From Candidatus Methylacidiphilum fumarolicum (GTDB lineage Bacteria > Verrucomicrobiota > Verrucomicrobiia > Methylacidiphilales > Methylacidiphilaceae): a DNA stretch of 64,000 bases. This document shows, one piece after another, positions 18,650-27,082 of this stretch. The notes below the pieces were generated by a model that did no database searches, was not told the origin of the DNA, and worked only from the letters and a program-made list of their open reading frames with translations. Location: positions 310,001 to 374,000 of the forward strand of contig NZ_OX458932.1 in NCBI RefSeq assembly GCF_949774925.1, in the 5' to 3' direction. Position 1 is the stretch's first letter; each line of letters starts with the position of its first letter. Made by a program: the position numbers and the translations under genes.

Positions 18650-18843
18650 TAAAGAAACCGGTCTTTATGTGGCGCTAAGCTATCCTGACTATCAAAAATA
18701 AAAGGCAGGGGATCTGATGGATAGGAAATATAAAATTTAGCAGTAAAAAATTTTAATTCGTTCCGCTCTTTGTTGTAAGAAAAAAAACAGTGTATGCTGA
18801 AGATTTTCTTTATTTTGCGATTGAATTTTGAATATTTTTTTTA

Positions 18844-19467
18844 ATGCAAAAGTTTTTTCGAAGAGAAGGAATTTTATTTGTAATATCAGCTCCTTCTGGA
18901 GCAGGGAAAAGCACTCTTTGTACTAATTTAAGGAAAAGCCCAGACTTCATCTTTTCCATATCCTGTACGACTAGGCCGCCTCGGGTAGGAGAAGTGAATG
19001 GAGAAGATTATTTTTTTTTAACTGAGGAAGAGTTTTTGCAAAAGCTATCGGCTCAGGAATTCCTTGAGCATGCTAAGGTTCACGGTCATTACTATGGAAC
19101 GTTGAAGAGCACCGTAATCGATGCATTGAAAAACGGTACAGATGTCCTATTGGACATAGATGTTCAGGGTGCCAGGCAGATCCGGCAAAGTAATGATCCC
19201 CTATTAAGAAATGCATTAGTCGATGTCTTTATCATGCCTCCGACTATTGAAGAGCTGGAAAGAAGGTTAAGGAAGAGAGGAACAGAAACCGAAGAGGAGC
19301 TGGCCATTCGGTTGAAAGCAGCCAGGGAAGAAATGAAACTTTGGCCTGAATTTAAATACACCATTCTTAGTGGTTCGATGGAAGAAGATTTAACAAAATT
19401 TAGAGCGATCATGCGTGCTGAGCGTTATCTGAGCCGTAGACTCACATTGATTGAAGCACCTTTTTGA
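18844..19467 (+). CDS. gmk: guanylate kinase
   Basis: Gmk phosphorylates GMP to GDP. The 207-aa protein has the P-loop SAPSGAGKST (residues 15-24), the GMP-binding CTTRPPRVGEVNGEDYFF and the lid RLRKRGTE. The length is normal for the family. It starts at ATG 18844 with a weak ribosome site after an AT-rich stretch. In many bacteria gmk is followed by rpoZ and coaBC; here a coaC-like gene follows after about 240 bases and no intact rpoZ is visible. Confidence 0.95.
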   Translation: MQKFFRREGILFVISAPSGAGKSTLCTNLRKSPDFIFSISCTTRPPRVGEVNGEDYFFLTEEEFLQKLSAQEFLEHAKVHGHYYGTLKSTVIDALKNGTDVLLDIDVQGARQIRQSNDPLLRNALVDVFIMPPTIEELERRLRKRGTETEEELAIRLKAAREEMKLWPEFKYTILSGSMEEDLTKFRAIMRAERYLSRRLTLIEAPF

Positions 19468-19547
19468 GATTTACTATTAAGAATAAAAGGCGTTTTTTTC
19501 ATTTGAAACACTCCGTTTCTACGAAGCGTACAGGCAGCAGCTAGGTC

Positions 19548-19573
19548 AATAATTAGATGCAATAATTAGATGC
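19548..19573. repeat. 13-base tandem duplication
   Basis: AATAATTAGATGC occurs twice head to tail (19548-19560 and 19561-19573) in the gmk-coaC gap. A second short repeat, ATTTTAGTGGTT, occurs twice about 50-90 bases further on. No function is apparent. Confidence 0.6.
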
Positions 19574-19705
19574 TATAAAAAGCGTAGTTAATGAAGAACA
19601 TAAAAGATTCACAAAAATTTTAGTGGTTCTCTTTTATTATGCTTTGATTTTAGTGGTTATGTCCTACTATACAGAAAAAGTCCACCGCGTAAGATAGTTC
19701 TTTCT

Positions 19706-20299
19706 ATGAGCCAAGAGAAAACCATGGATTCTTTTTCAATAGTTCTTGGTGTGAGTGGATCGATTGCGGCTTTTAGGGCTGTGGAGCTAGCAAGTGTTCT
19801 CTCTAAGGAAGGCTATATGGTGGATGCTGTTCTTACTCCAGCAGCCACTCAATTCATTAAACCGCTTTCTTTTGAGTGCCTGACACACCGGAAAGCGTAT
19901 ACAGATGAGATGCAGGAAAACTTACTCAATGGCAGACCACTTCATATCGAACTAGCTCAGAAGGCAGGACTCATTCTTCTTGCTCCAGCTACTGCCAATA
20001 TTATCGCAGAGTATGCCCTAGGGCTAGCGCCCAATCTGTTGACCTCCCTCTTGCTTGCAACCGTTGCCCCCGTATGGATTGCTCCAGCTATGAACGTTCA
20101 GATGTGGCGGCATCCTGCTGTACAGCAAAATGTGCAGACATTGAAGCAAAGGGGGGTGGAATTCATTGGTCCAGAGGAGGGAGAGCTTGCCTGTGGGGAT
20201 TATGGTATGGGTAGGTTATGGCCTGTGGAGGAGATCTGCCTGAAAATTATGAAAAAGTTTCCTTTGAAAAGCATGAATAGAAAGGCTTTGAATAGATGA
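19706..20299 (+). CDS. coaC: stand-alone phosphopantothenoylcysteine decarboxylase (CoaC-type flavoprotein)
   Basis: This FMN protein would decarboxylate phosphopantothenoylcysteine in coenzyme A synthesis. The 197-aa chain contains GVSGSIAAF, the catalytic histidine His80 (LHIELAQ), PAMN at 127-130 and the active-site cysteine Cys163 in [12 protein letters not shown]. It ends where the CoaB (ligase) domain begins in the usual bifunctional CoaBC, so the fusion partner is missing. Its stop overlaps the purE start by 4 bases (ATGA). A different member of the flavoprotein family is possible, but all the CoaC residues I checked are present. Confidence 0.82.
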   Translation: MSQEKTMDSFSIVLGVSGSIAAFRAVELASVLSKEGYMVDAVLTPAATQFIKPLSFECLTHRKAYTDEMQENLLNGRPLHIELAQKAGLILLAPATANIIAEYALGLAPNLLTSLLLATVAPVWIAPAMNVQMWRHPAVQQNVQTLKQRGVEFIGPEEGELACGDYGMGRLWPVEEICLKIMKKFPLKSMNRKALNR

Positions 20300-20799
20300 A
20301 CCAAGGACAAAACAATGAATCCTTTCCTCTTGTAGGAGTCGTTATGGGCAGTCGATCCGACTGGCAGACAATGAAGGCGGCTGTCGATATCCTGGAAGAG
20401 TTTTCCGTTAGGTGTGAAAAAAAAATTGTATCGGCCCATAGAACACCTGAGCTTCTCAGGACCTACGGACTGAGCGCGGCCAAGAGAGGGATTCGAGTAA
20501 TAATTGCAGGAGCCGGAGGGGCTGCGCACCTGCCTGGTATGATTGCTTCTTATACGAGGTTGCCTGTCCTTGGGGTACCCATTGAGAGTAAAGTGCTTCG
20601 TGGAGTGGATTCGCTCCTTTCAATCGTTCAAATGCCATTTGGGATACCGGTAGGCTGTTTAGCGATTGGAGAAAGTGGGGCAAAAAATGCGGCTTTATTG
20701 GCCGTTTCTATTTTGGCCTTAGAGGATAAGCAGTTAGCTGAAAAGCTAGAGGCATTCCGGGCAGAACAAACTAGAAAAGTCCTTGAGGAATCTTTGTGA
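20296..20799 (+). CDS. purE: N5-carboxyaminoimidazole ribonucleotide mutase
   Basis: PurE moves the carboxyl group of N5-CAIR to give CAIR in purine synthesis. The 167-aa protein has [22 protein letters not shown] with the catalytic histidine, [12 protein letters not shown] and the C-terminal [12 protein letters not shown]. It overlaps the coaC-like gene by 4 bases and is followed 6 bases later by purK, so the three genes form one transcription unit. Confidence 0.95.
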   Translation: MNQGQNNESFPLVGVVMGSRSDWQTMKAAVDILEEFSVRCEKKIVSAHRTPELLRTYGLSAAKRGIRVIIAGAGGAAHLPGMIASYTRLPVLGVPIESKVLRGVDSLLSIVQMPFGIPVGCLAIGESGAKNAALLAVSILALEDKQLAEKLEAFRAEQTRKVLEESL

Positions 20800-20805
20800 T
20801 GGTTT

Positions 20806-21960
20806 ATGAAAGAAATTTTGCCAGGAGCAGTGATTGGTATTCTTGGAGGCGGCCAGTTAGGAAGAATGGCCGCGATGGAGGCTAGAAGGCTTGGCTATGG
20901 AGTGGTGATCTATGATCCTGATCCTTTTTGTCCAGCGGCAGCTATTGCTGATAAGCATTGGATTGGGGGATACGATGACATCGATAAATTAATGGATTTT
21001 GCTGCTGCTGCCGATGTGCTTACCTACGAATTTGAAAATATTTCTTCTTTAGCCCTAAGAAAACTCGAAGAAGAATCGCTTCTTTTCCCATCTGCAGCTG
21101 TGCTTGAAATATGCCAACATAGGGTTCGTGAAAAAGAGTTTTTATCCAAACGCGGCTTCCCTACGGTTTCTTACAAGGTGGTGAATAGACCCGAGGAATT
21201 AGGTTCTGTAGCAGCTGAACTTGGTTTCCCGTCGATTCTAAAGACCGCGCAGCTTGGCTATGATGGAAAAGGACAGGTTTCTTTGTCATCCATTGAAGAT
21301 TGTTTTTTAGCATGGGAGAATATAGGAAAACCAGATGTAGCCTTGCTTGAAAAAAGGGTTGAGCTTCTTGCTGAGTTTTCTGTTATTATTGGCCGGGATC
21401 ATAAAAAGAATGTTTCTTTTTTCCCAATTCCACGGAATTTCCATAAGAAAGGAATTTTAGACTTTACAATTATTCCTTCGGGCTTAGGAAAAAGGTTGGA
21501 AAAGGAAGCCATGGAGATTGCTTTCGAAATAGCTTCTGCTTTGGACTTAATCGGGCTTTTGGCTGTGGAATTCTTTTTGACTGAGAACGAGGATATTCTA
21601 GTCAATGAATTGGCGCCTAGACCTCATAATTCAGGGCACTTTAGCCTGGATGTCTGCATAACAAGCCAATTTGAACAGCTGCTAAGAATCATCTGTAATC
21701 TTCCTTTGGGTGAAACCACTGCCAGATGTAATGGGTGCATGCGTAATCTATTGGGAGACTTATGGCGGGGAGACAATCAGCCGAATTGGGCAGAATTGTT
21801 AAAACTGCCCGGTTTAAAACTGCATCTTTATGGGAAGAAACAGCCTCGAGTGGGAAGAAAGATGGGCCATTACTGTATAGTTGGAGAGAAGGTTGAGGAT
21901 ATTTTAGCTTTGGATAAACAAGCTTTACAAATTCTGGAAAACAATTTGGCTCAAGACTAG
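20806..21960 (+). CDS. purK: N5-carboxyaminoimidazole ribonucleotide synthase
   Basis: PurK makes N5-CAIR from AIR, bicarbonate and ATP, feeding PurE next to it. The 384-aa ATP-grasp protein starts with IGILGGGQLGRM and has LTYEFENI, LKTAQLGYDGKGQ, AVEFFLTE and NELAPRPHNSGH. Length and domain order are normal. It is the last gene of the coaC-purE-purK unit and is convergent with thiS. Confidence 0.95.
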   Translation: MKEILPGAVIGILGGGQLGRMAAMEARRLGYGVVIYDPDPFCPAAAIADKHWIGGYDDIDKLMDFAAAADVLTYEFENISSLALRKLEEESLLFPSAAVLEICQHRVREKEFLSKRGFPTVSYKVVNRPEELGSVAAELGFPSILKTAQLGYDGKGQVSLSSIEDCFLAWENIGKPDVALLEKRVELLAEFSVIIGRDHKKNVSFFPIPRNFHKKGILDFTIIPSGLGKRLEKEAMEIAFEIASALDLIGLLAVEFFLTENEDILVNELAPRPHNSGHFSLDVCITSQFEQLLRIICNLPLGETTARCNGCMRNLLGDLWRGDNQPNWAELLKLPGLKLHLYGKKQPRVGRKMGHYCIVGEKVEDILALDKQALQILENNLAQD

Positions 21961-21985
21961 TGGATGCTTAGAGCTTAACAGGAAA

Positions 21986-22198
21986 CTATCCTCCGGCTGT
22001 TACGCGGACAAGCTCAAGCCTATCATTTGGTTGGAGAATAGTCTGCTCATATTCTTTTTTTAATAGAGCGTTTTTATTTAACTCAACAAAAACAATGTTC
22101 TGATCGAGATTCAATTGTTTGAGAAGCAGTAGAACGGAGGTGTTTTTTGGCACAGAAATAAGCTGACCATTCACTGTAATTTGGATTTGTTCAGGCAT
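21986..22198 (-). CDS. thiS: sulfur carrier protein ThiS
   Basis: ThiS carries sulfur as a C-terminal thiocarboxylate for thiazole formation in thiamine synthesis. The 70-aa ubiquitin-like protein ends in the required Gly-Gly (RVTAGG) and shows VNGQ near the start. The frame is open six codons further upstream, but Met at 22198 gives the usual N-terminus. It overlaps the 3' end of thiH, so the two are translationally coupled. thiG and thiF are not in the window. Confidence 0.9.
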   Translation of the reverse strand: MPEQIQITVNGQLISVPKNTSVLLLLKQLNLDQNIVFVELNKNALLKKEYEQTILQPNDRLELVRVTAGG

Positions 22199-23310
22199 GA
22201 TTCCCAATCCTTCCATACAGGCTCATAGCCCATTTTTTTGAGAACGGTAGCAATTTCTTTAGCATCTCTTCTATCACTTATTTCGAATTGTTCGGTGGCT
22301 TTAGCCACTTTTTTTTCTTCTTCACAGAGTGCTATTACTTTTCCTTTAGAACCTCTGTGTAGAGCGTGGATTCCGGCCAAAGTATAGCCTCCTGGTTCTG
22401 TTCTGGAACCAGCACTCATCGCCGTGATTCCAAATGGGATCAATCTTTCTCTAAATGCGGGCTCTTCCCTAGTAGAAAGAACAATGCCAACTTGAGGGAA
22501 GCAGACACGGAAGGCGCACATAAAATGGAAAATATCCCGATCACCCAATGGATAAGGAGGGGTGAACCCGCCGGCTGCGGGCCGAAGCCGAGGCAAAGAA
22601 ATGGTAAGATAGGCACGCCAACATTTTTTCAAAAGATAAGAGCAGTGTGCAGCCAGACAAAGTGCTTCTTCTTTCCATGGAGCCAGCCCAAAGAGTGCTC
22701 CTATGCCTAATCTTCGTGCACCGGCAGCATACGCTCTTTCCACTGATTCGAGTCTCCAGAAAAAATCTTTTTTGGGACCAAAACGATGGTATAGGCTATA
22801 GAGTTCAGGATTATAAGTTTCTTGATAAACAACTACCCCTTCTACTCCTGCTTCTATCATTCTTTCGTACTCAGCAGTCTCTAAAGGCGCAACTTCTATA
22901 GCGATTGACGGAAAGAGAGGACGAATTTTGGTTACACACTCTTCTAGATAACTTAAAGAGACAAATTTTGGATGTTCTCCAGCCACAAGGAGGATCGAAC
23001 GAAAGCCTTCGTTCCAAAGATACGTAGCCTCTTGAAGAACTTCTGATGGAGTAAGGGTAAGCCTCAAAATCGAGTTGTCCCTGGAAAAACCACAATAGGA
23101 ACAGCTATTAATGCATTCGTTGGAAAGATAAAGAGGGGCATAAAGCCGCAAGGTCTTCCCGAAATAAAGTTGAGTAATTCTTTTGGCTTCCAGAGCAAGC
23201 GCCTGCAGTTCATCATCGGTTTTTGGTAAAAGAAGCTTCCAGAATTTCGATAAAAGCCGATCGTTGGCTTGTGAATAAAAGGGGAGTTTACGCAAACTAG
23301 GAAAAGTCAT
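22171..23310 (-). CDS. thiH: 2-iminoacetate synthase (tyrosine lyase) ThiH
   Basis: ThiH is a radical SAM enzyme that splits tyrosine to give dehydroglycine for the thiazole ring. The 379-aa protein has the cluster motif CINSCSYC (Cys66, 70, 73 from the chosen start), followed by GFSRDN. It also has the long ThiH C-terminal part with LPRLRPAAGG. I chose ATG 23310 because the extra 18 codons upstream encode an atypical Cys/Phe-rich stretch. thiS follows with overlap. Confidence 0.9.
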   Translation of the reverse strand: MTFPSLRKLPFYSQANDRLLSKFWKLLLPKTDDELQALALEAKRITQLYFGKTLRLYAPLYLSNECINSCSYCGFSRDNSILRLTLTPSEVLQEATYLWNEGFRSILLVAGEHPKFVSLSYLEECVTKIRPLFPSIAIEVAPLETAEYERMIEAGVEGVVVYQETYNPELYSLYHRFGPKKDFFWRLESVERAYAAGARRLGIGALFGLAPWKEEALCLAAHCSYLLKKCWRAYLTISLPRLRPAAGGFTPPYPLGDRDIFHFMCAFRVCFPQVGIVLSTREEPAFRERLIPFGITAMSAGSRTEPGGYTLAGIHALHRGSKGKVIALCEEEKKVAKATEQFEISDRRDAKEIATVLKKMGYEPVWKDWESCLNKSKLQ

Positions 23311-23705
23311 GGATATAAATCTAATAAAATAAAAATGGAAACAAAAGCAAGGTCTATAACGCACACTCCTAGCGCCATCACTACGGGTTATGGTTTGAGT
23401 GTTGGATAGCTACTCCATGAGCAACTTTTGCCATAGTCCATTTCGGATAATTTCTTTTTGGAACTGGAGGCACCGGTGAATCTTCTGGCTAACTATCTCA
23501 AAAGCACAAAAGCGGCATCGACTAATATTAAGGCTACCCCAGATCATTCCATAATGGGTAGGCGATGACGTATGCAACCGCCGAGTATTTTTCTTTCATT
23601 AGGCAGCTAGAGTAAAGGTACTCCCCCTAGCTTTCTAGCATCGTAGGATTCTTGGCTAGCAGACTTAGCTAAAACGTTGGCATAGAAAATAAGCTTGTCG
23701 TTTTG
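23311..23705. other. intergenic region upstream of thiH
   Basis: About 395 bases lie between thiH and the next minus-strand gene. I looked for a TPP riboswitch on the minus strand and did not find its CUGAGA core or pairing partners. No ORF of interest was seen. Confidence 0.4.
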
Positions 23706-26171
23706 TTAAACACTCTTCTTTACCATGACGATTACTCTAGGAAGAGGGAGGTCAGGATTCACTTCGCTAGGTTTGATCAACTGAAAGCCACTTTCTTTTA
23801 GTTTTTCTAAAATTTGAAAGGCGATTGGAGTAGGTTTGGTTTCATTAGTGAGAGCCTGAGACAAAGTCATGTTGGCTTGCTCGGCTGCTTCTTTTTCTTT
23901 CTCTGTTAAGGGAATGCTAGCGTAAAGAGGCAAAGAAAAAATAAATTTGGCAGCTGGTTTCAAAGCCATAAAGATTTGATCGAAGATTGGGTTATTATCA
24001 TAGCTAAAAGTTTCAGGAAGCGCTCCAACCCCAATGTCAAAAGATTCACTAGGTAGTGGCTCATGACTTTGCAGTTGTAGAGTTGGACTAGAAAAGGCTT
24101 CTTTACAACCTGACAAAATCTCTTGCATTGGTTTAGATAAGCCAAGGAGGAGAAGTTTTGTTTGTTGTAGGCTTTCGGTTGCTTCTTTTAAAGATTTGGC
24201 GGGAAGATTCAGTTCTTCAATTAATTTATTACTTAATTCAAAATCTAATTCTTTTGAATGGCAATAGGGACAAAGGATCTGATCATGGCTGGGCGTGGAA
24301 GAGATTTTGATTGGCAACTCTTTGCCACAGACTGGACAGGGAGGGTTGTTTGAAGCTTCTCTAAGCAGCAAATTCGGGCGCATCCGAGATCCAATTTTGA
24401 GAATGGGTCGAGAGAGCCTTCCTTCTTTTCTTCCTTGAATCAAAAAATGGGAAAGGGGATTTAATTGTTGTTCAGCTACTTCTGGATACTGTTCTAAGTA
24501 ATATTGGGTATCAAAGTAAGGGCTAGGATTTTTCCTGTTGATCGCCCCTTCTTCTATATAATGAATGAGTGGATTGATATTTTGCTGTGTCACCTCTGGG
24601 TTTTGTTTGATGTAGAAAGCTGTGTCGAAATAGGGATTGGGATTGAGATCGGCCATATAGCCTTCCCTGATATAATGCCGTAAAGCCTCTTCTTTAGGGA
24701 CATCAGGAGCCTGGAGAACATAAAAATCAGGGTCAAAAAGATTGAGTTGAAGCACCTTTTCAAACAGCTTGTTTTCTTCTCTTGCTTTTGGATTAAAAAG
24801 ACAGGCAAAAAAAGAGTTCTTCTTGGCTGTTTTTCGATACATTTTACATTGTTGCTCTAATCTTTTAGCATCCAAGCAGTTTATTCTACGAATTTCTTCA
24901 ATCAATCGATTCTGATAGGTATGAAATTCTTTTTCTAGGTTGGATAAATGGAGTTGTGTCTTTTTTAGGCTTTCTGCAGAATCGAATGGAGTCGGCTCTT
25001 TTTCAATAACGACTTTGAGTTGTTCGATAGTAGAACTTGTTTTTGGAGTCTTGATTGGGCTTTGTATACTACTGACTGTTTTTTCTTGGGCACTCAGTTG
25101 TTTTATTTTGTTGAGCTCTTCTTCTTTTTGTTGTAAGGCTTCTTTTTCTTTTTGCAGGAGCTGTAGTTGCTCATTCAGAATCTTGAGCTGATGATCCTGT
25201 TCAGAAAGAAATTCCTTTAATGAGTTGAAAGTAAGGGATAGATCCAGTGGTTCTTCTAAGGGGAGCTTTGTGAGAACAGAAAGATTGCGGCAGAACTCTT
25301 TTTCTTTTTCTTCCAAGTCTTTTATTTTTTCAGCAAGCTCAGTAGCTTCTTTTTCTTTTTCTTTAAATTGAATTCTTAGGATTGCACTTTCCTGAATATT
25401 GGTCTCCAGCTCCTTTATTTTTCTAGAAAGATTTTCTTTTTCTTTTCTTAATTTTTCATTTCTTACAATGGCTTCGATTCCTTCTCCAAGTCGCATAAAA
25501 AAAGAACGAACGACATCGATCTCTTCTTTTTTAAGATCGAACAAAGGTTTTAAAGGCTCAGCTATTTCTTTGCCTACGGCCAGGACACCAAGTCCATAGC
25601 CATGCAGAAAATGGAAGTAGGGATAGGATTCTTTTATTTCTTCCCAATACAACCAGCTTCCATAGTCTTTTCCCCGGGCATTGGTGCCATGGAGGAGAAC
25701 AATGCCTCGGTCACTCATCTTCGGCAGCCATTTTTCGAAATTATGACGAACGGAAGGATAGGTTGAAGATCCATCGATATGCAGGAGGTCTATGGAGCCA
25801 TCTTTGAAAAAGTCCAGTGCGTCATCGAAGCTAGTGGACAGGAGTTTTGAAAAAGAACCGTAGCGAGGATAATGATAAGCTTCGAGCAGTTCTTGCTCTT
25901 CTTTTTCTACCGGAGGCGTATTTTCATCCCCATTCCAGTGATCAATGCCATAACAGGCGGTGGGATAGTGTAAATATTTAACGGCCTGACAAAAAGCACA
26001 GTATGAGTCAAGTTTATAGAGACCAATTTCAACGAAGAGCTGGGGTGCAGCAGCGGCTGTCACCCAAAATGCAAAAGGGATGTGGCTATGCCAGGCCGAA
26101 TCAGGGGTGAGTCTTTCAGGATAAAGAGAAAGGATAGGATGACAAAATGGGTTTAAAGTATTCGCAGTCAT
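23706..26171 (-). CDS. methyltransferase / coiled-coil / repeat multidomain protein
   Basis: This 821-aa protein combines several parts. Residues about 40-215 resemble a class I methyltransferase of the Methyltransf_24 type (FVEIGLYK, IDLLHIDGSSTY, GIVLLHGTNARG). Residues 225-440 form a long coiled coil. Around 490-600 are three copies of a repeat with NPxPYFDTxxYxxQxPEV and NPLxHYxxEG, often attached to surface-polysaccharide glycosyltransferases. A CPVC...CPYC zinc-finger-like module lies near 620-650, and a second, degenerate methyltransferase-like domain fills the C-terminus. Polysaccharide or glycoprotein modification is the likely role. No glycan genes are adjacent. Confidence 0.6.
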   Translation of the reverse strand: MTANTLNPFCHPILSLYPERLTPDSAWHSHIPFAFWVTAAAAPQLFVEIGLYKLDSYCAFCQAVKYLHYPTACYGIDHWNGDENTPPVEKEEQELLEAYHYPRYGSFSKLLSTSFDDALDFFKDGSIDLLHIDGSSTYPSVRHNFEKWLPKMSDRGIVLLHGTNARGKDYGSWLYWEEIKESYPYFHFLHGYGLGVLAVGKEIAEPLKPLFDLKKEEIDVVRSFFMRLGEGIEAIVRNEKLRKEKENLSRKIKELETNIQESAILRIQFKEKEKEATELAEKIKDLEEKEKEFCRNLSVLTKLPLEEPLDLSLTFNSLKEFLSEQDHQLKILNEQLQLLQKEKEALQQKEEELNKIKQLSAQEKTVSSIQSPIKTPKTSSTIEQLKVVIEKEPTPFDSAESLKKTQLHLSNLEKEFHTYQNRLIEEIRRINCLDAKRLEQQCKMYRKTAKKNSFFACLFNPKAREENKLFEKVLQLNLFDPDFYVLQAPDVPKEEALRHYIREGYMADLNPNPYFDTAFYIKQNPEVTQQNINPLIHYIEEGAINRKNPSPYFDTQYYLEQYPEVAEQQLNPLSHFLIQGRKEGRLSRPILKIGSRMRPNLLLREASNNPPCPVCGKELPIKISSTPSHDQILCPYCHSKELDFELSNKLIEELNLPAKSLKEATESLQQTKLLLLGLSKPMQEILSGCKEAFSSPTLQLQSHEPLPSESFDIGVGALPETFSYDNNPIFDQIFMALKPAAKFIFSLPLYASIPLTEKEKEAAEQANMTLSQALTNETKPTPIAFQILEKLKESGFQLIKPSEVNPDLPLPRVIVMVKKSV

Positions 26172-26278
26172 GAAAGCAACACCGCTATTTTTTTAATTCA
26201 TAATAATCGGGTGAGGCAAGTCTATATGCGAATTTTTTTAAATCAACAAAGTGTGCAAAACTGAATTTTGACAAAGGC

Positions 26279-27082
26279 TTATGGAGATAACAATACTGGA
26301 CAGTGGAGCTTCCGCAGTAAGGACTTCAAAGTGACTTTTTTCAAGCCGATTCCAGTCATAGAAAAAATCAGCAAACCTATTTTTTCTTCAGCAATAGTAG
26401 AGACAAGAGCCATTGGATCTTTCCCTAAGCCTTCAATAACGGAAAGTTGAGCCATGTCGCTAGCCAGCTCTTCGATGTAATTTTTTTGGGTAGAGGACAG
26501 GCTCCCATTGAAGACAAAGAGTGTCAGCGCGCCGTTAAACTTTTTTGCGAGGTTTGCGGCAAAAGTAAGAATGGGAAGGAAATCTTTGGAAGGATTGATC
26601 AATACTCCAAAGGGTGGTTCCAGGGGTTTGTCGGATGGAAGGAAAAGCACGGGTTTTTTGGCTTCTTCTAGCAATTGAAAAAGGGGGTCTTCATAAAAAG
26701 ATAGAAAATTAGAAAAGGGTCCTTTTTGAGAGACGATGATGAGATCACAGTTTTTTGCTGCTTCGATGAGTTCCATCCAGAGGAAACCTCGAGCGGTCTG
26801 AAAGGACCAGGGAATGTTGAGTTCTTTGGCAATGGCTGCTATTTGTTGTTCCATTTGGTTTGCCATTGTTCGAAATCTTCTAAGAAGGGATTCAGGTTCT
26901 AAGGATCTTGTTAGAGCTGAATGGATCTCTGTTTCAAAGGCAAAAGGCAGAGAGCTAAGTCTTAGAAGATTGAGATCCTCAATGAATAGACCTAAAAGTT
27001 CTGCTCTAAACTTTGAGGCCAGCAAGGCTGCCATTCTAAGTGAAAACGGCACATTTTCGAAAAGAAGGATTTTACTTATCAT
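26279..27082 (-). CDS. UspA-like tandem universal-stress protein
   Basis: This 267-aa protein looks like two UspA-type halves: residues 1-150 (KILLFENVPFS..., CDLIIVSQKG, KPVLFLP) and 155-267 (FGVLINPSKD, IGLLIFSMTG, LHCPVLLSP). Universal stress proteins bind nucleotides and respond to stress; the exact role is not readable. The canonical ATP-binding GxxG(x9)G(S/T) motif is not intact in either half, so it may not bind ATP. It overlaps the end of the Lon-type protease gene by 11 bases and is probably co-transcribed with it. Confidence 0.7.
   Translation of the reverse strand: MISKILLFENVPFSLRMAALLASKFRAELLGLFIEDLNLLRLSSLPFAFETEIHSALTRSLEPESLLRRFRTMANQMEQQIAAIAKELNIPWSFQTARGFLWMELIEAAKNCDLIIVSQKGPFSNFLSFYEDPLFQLLEEAKKPVLFLPSDKPLEPPFGVLINPSKDFLPILTFAANLAKKFNGALTLFVFNGSLSSTQKNYIEELASDMAQLSVIEGLGKDPMALVSTIAEEKIGLLIFSMTGIGLKKVTLKSLLRKLHCPVLLSP

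Noticed and set aside
19574-19697. Hydrophobic peptide frame between gmk and coaC, considered as an rpoZ remnant
   Set aside because: It has no usable start codon and its sequence does not match the omega subunit convincingly.
23311-23705. TPP riboswitch upstream of thiH
   Set aside because: The conserved CUGAGA core and paired segments were not found on the minus strand.
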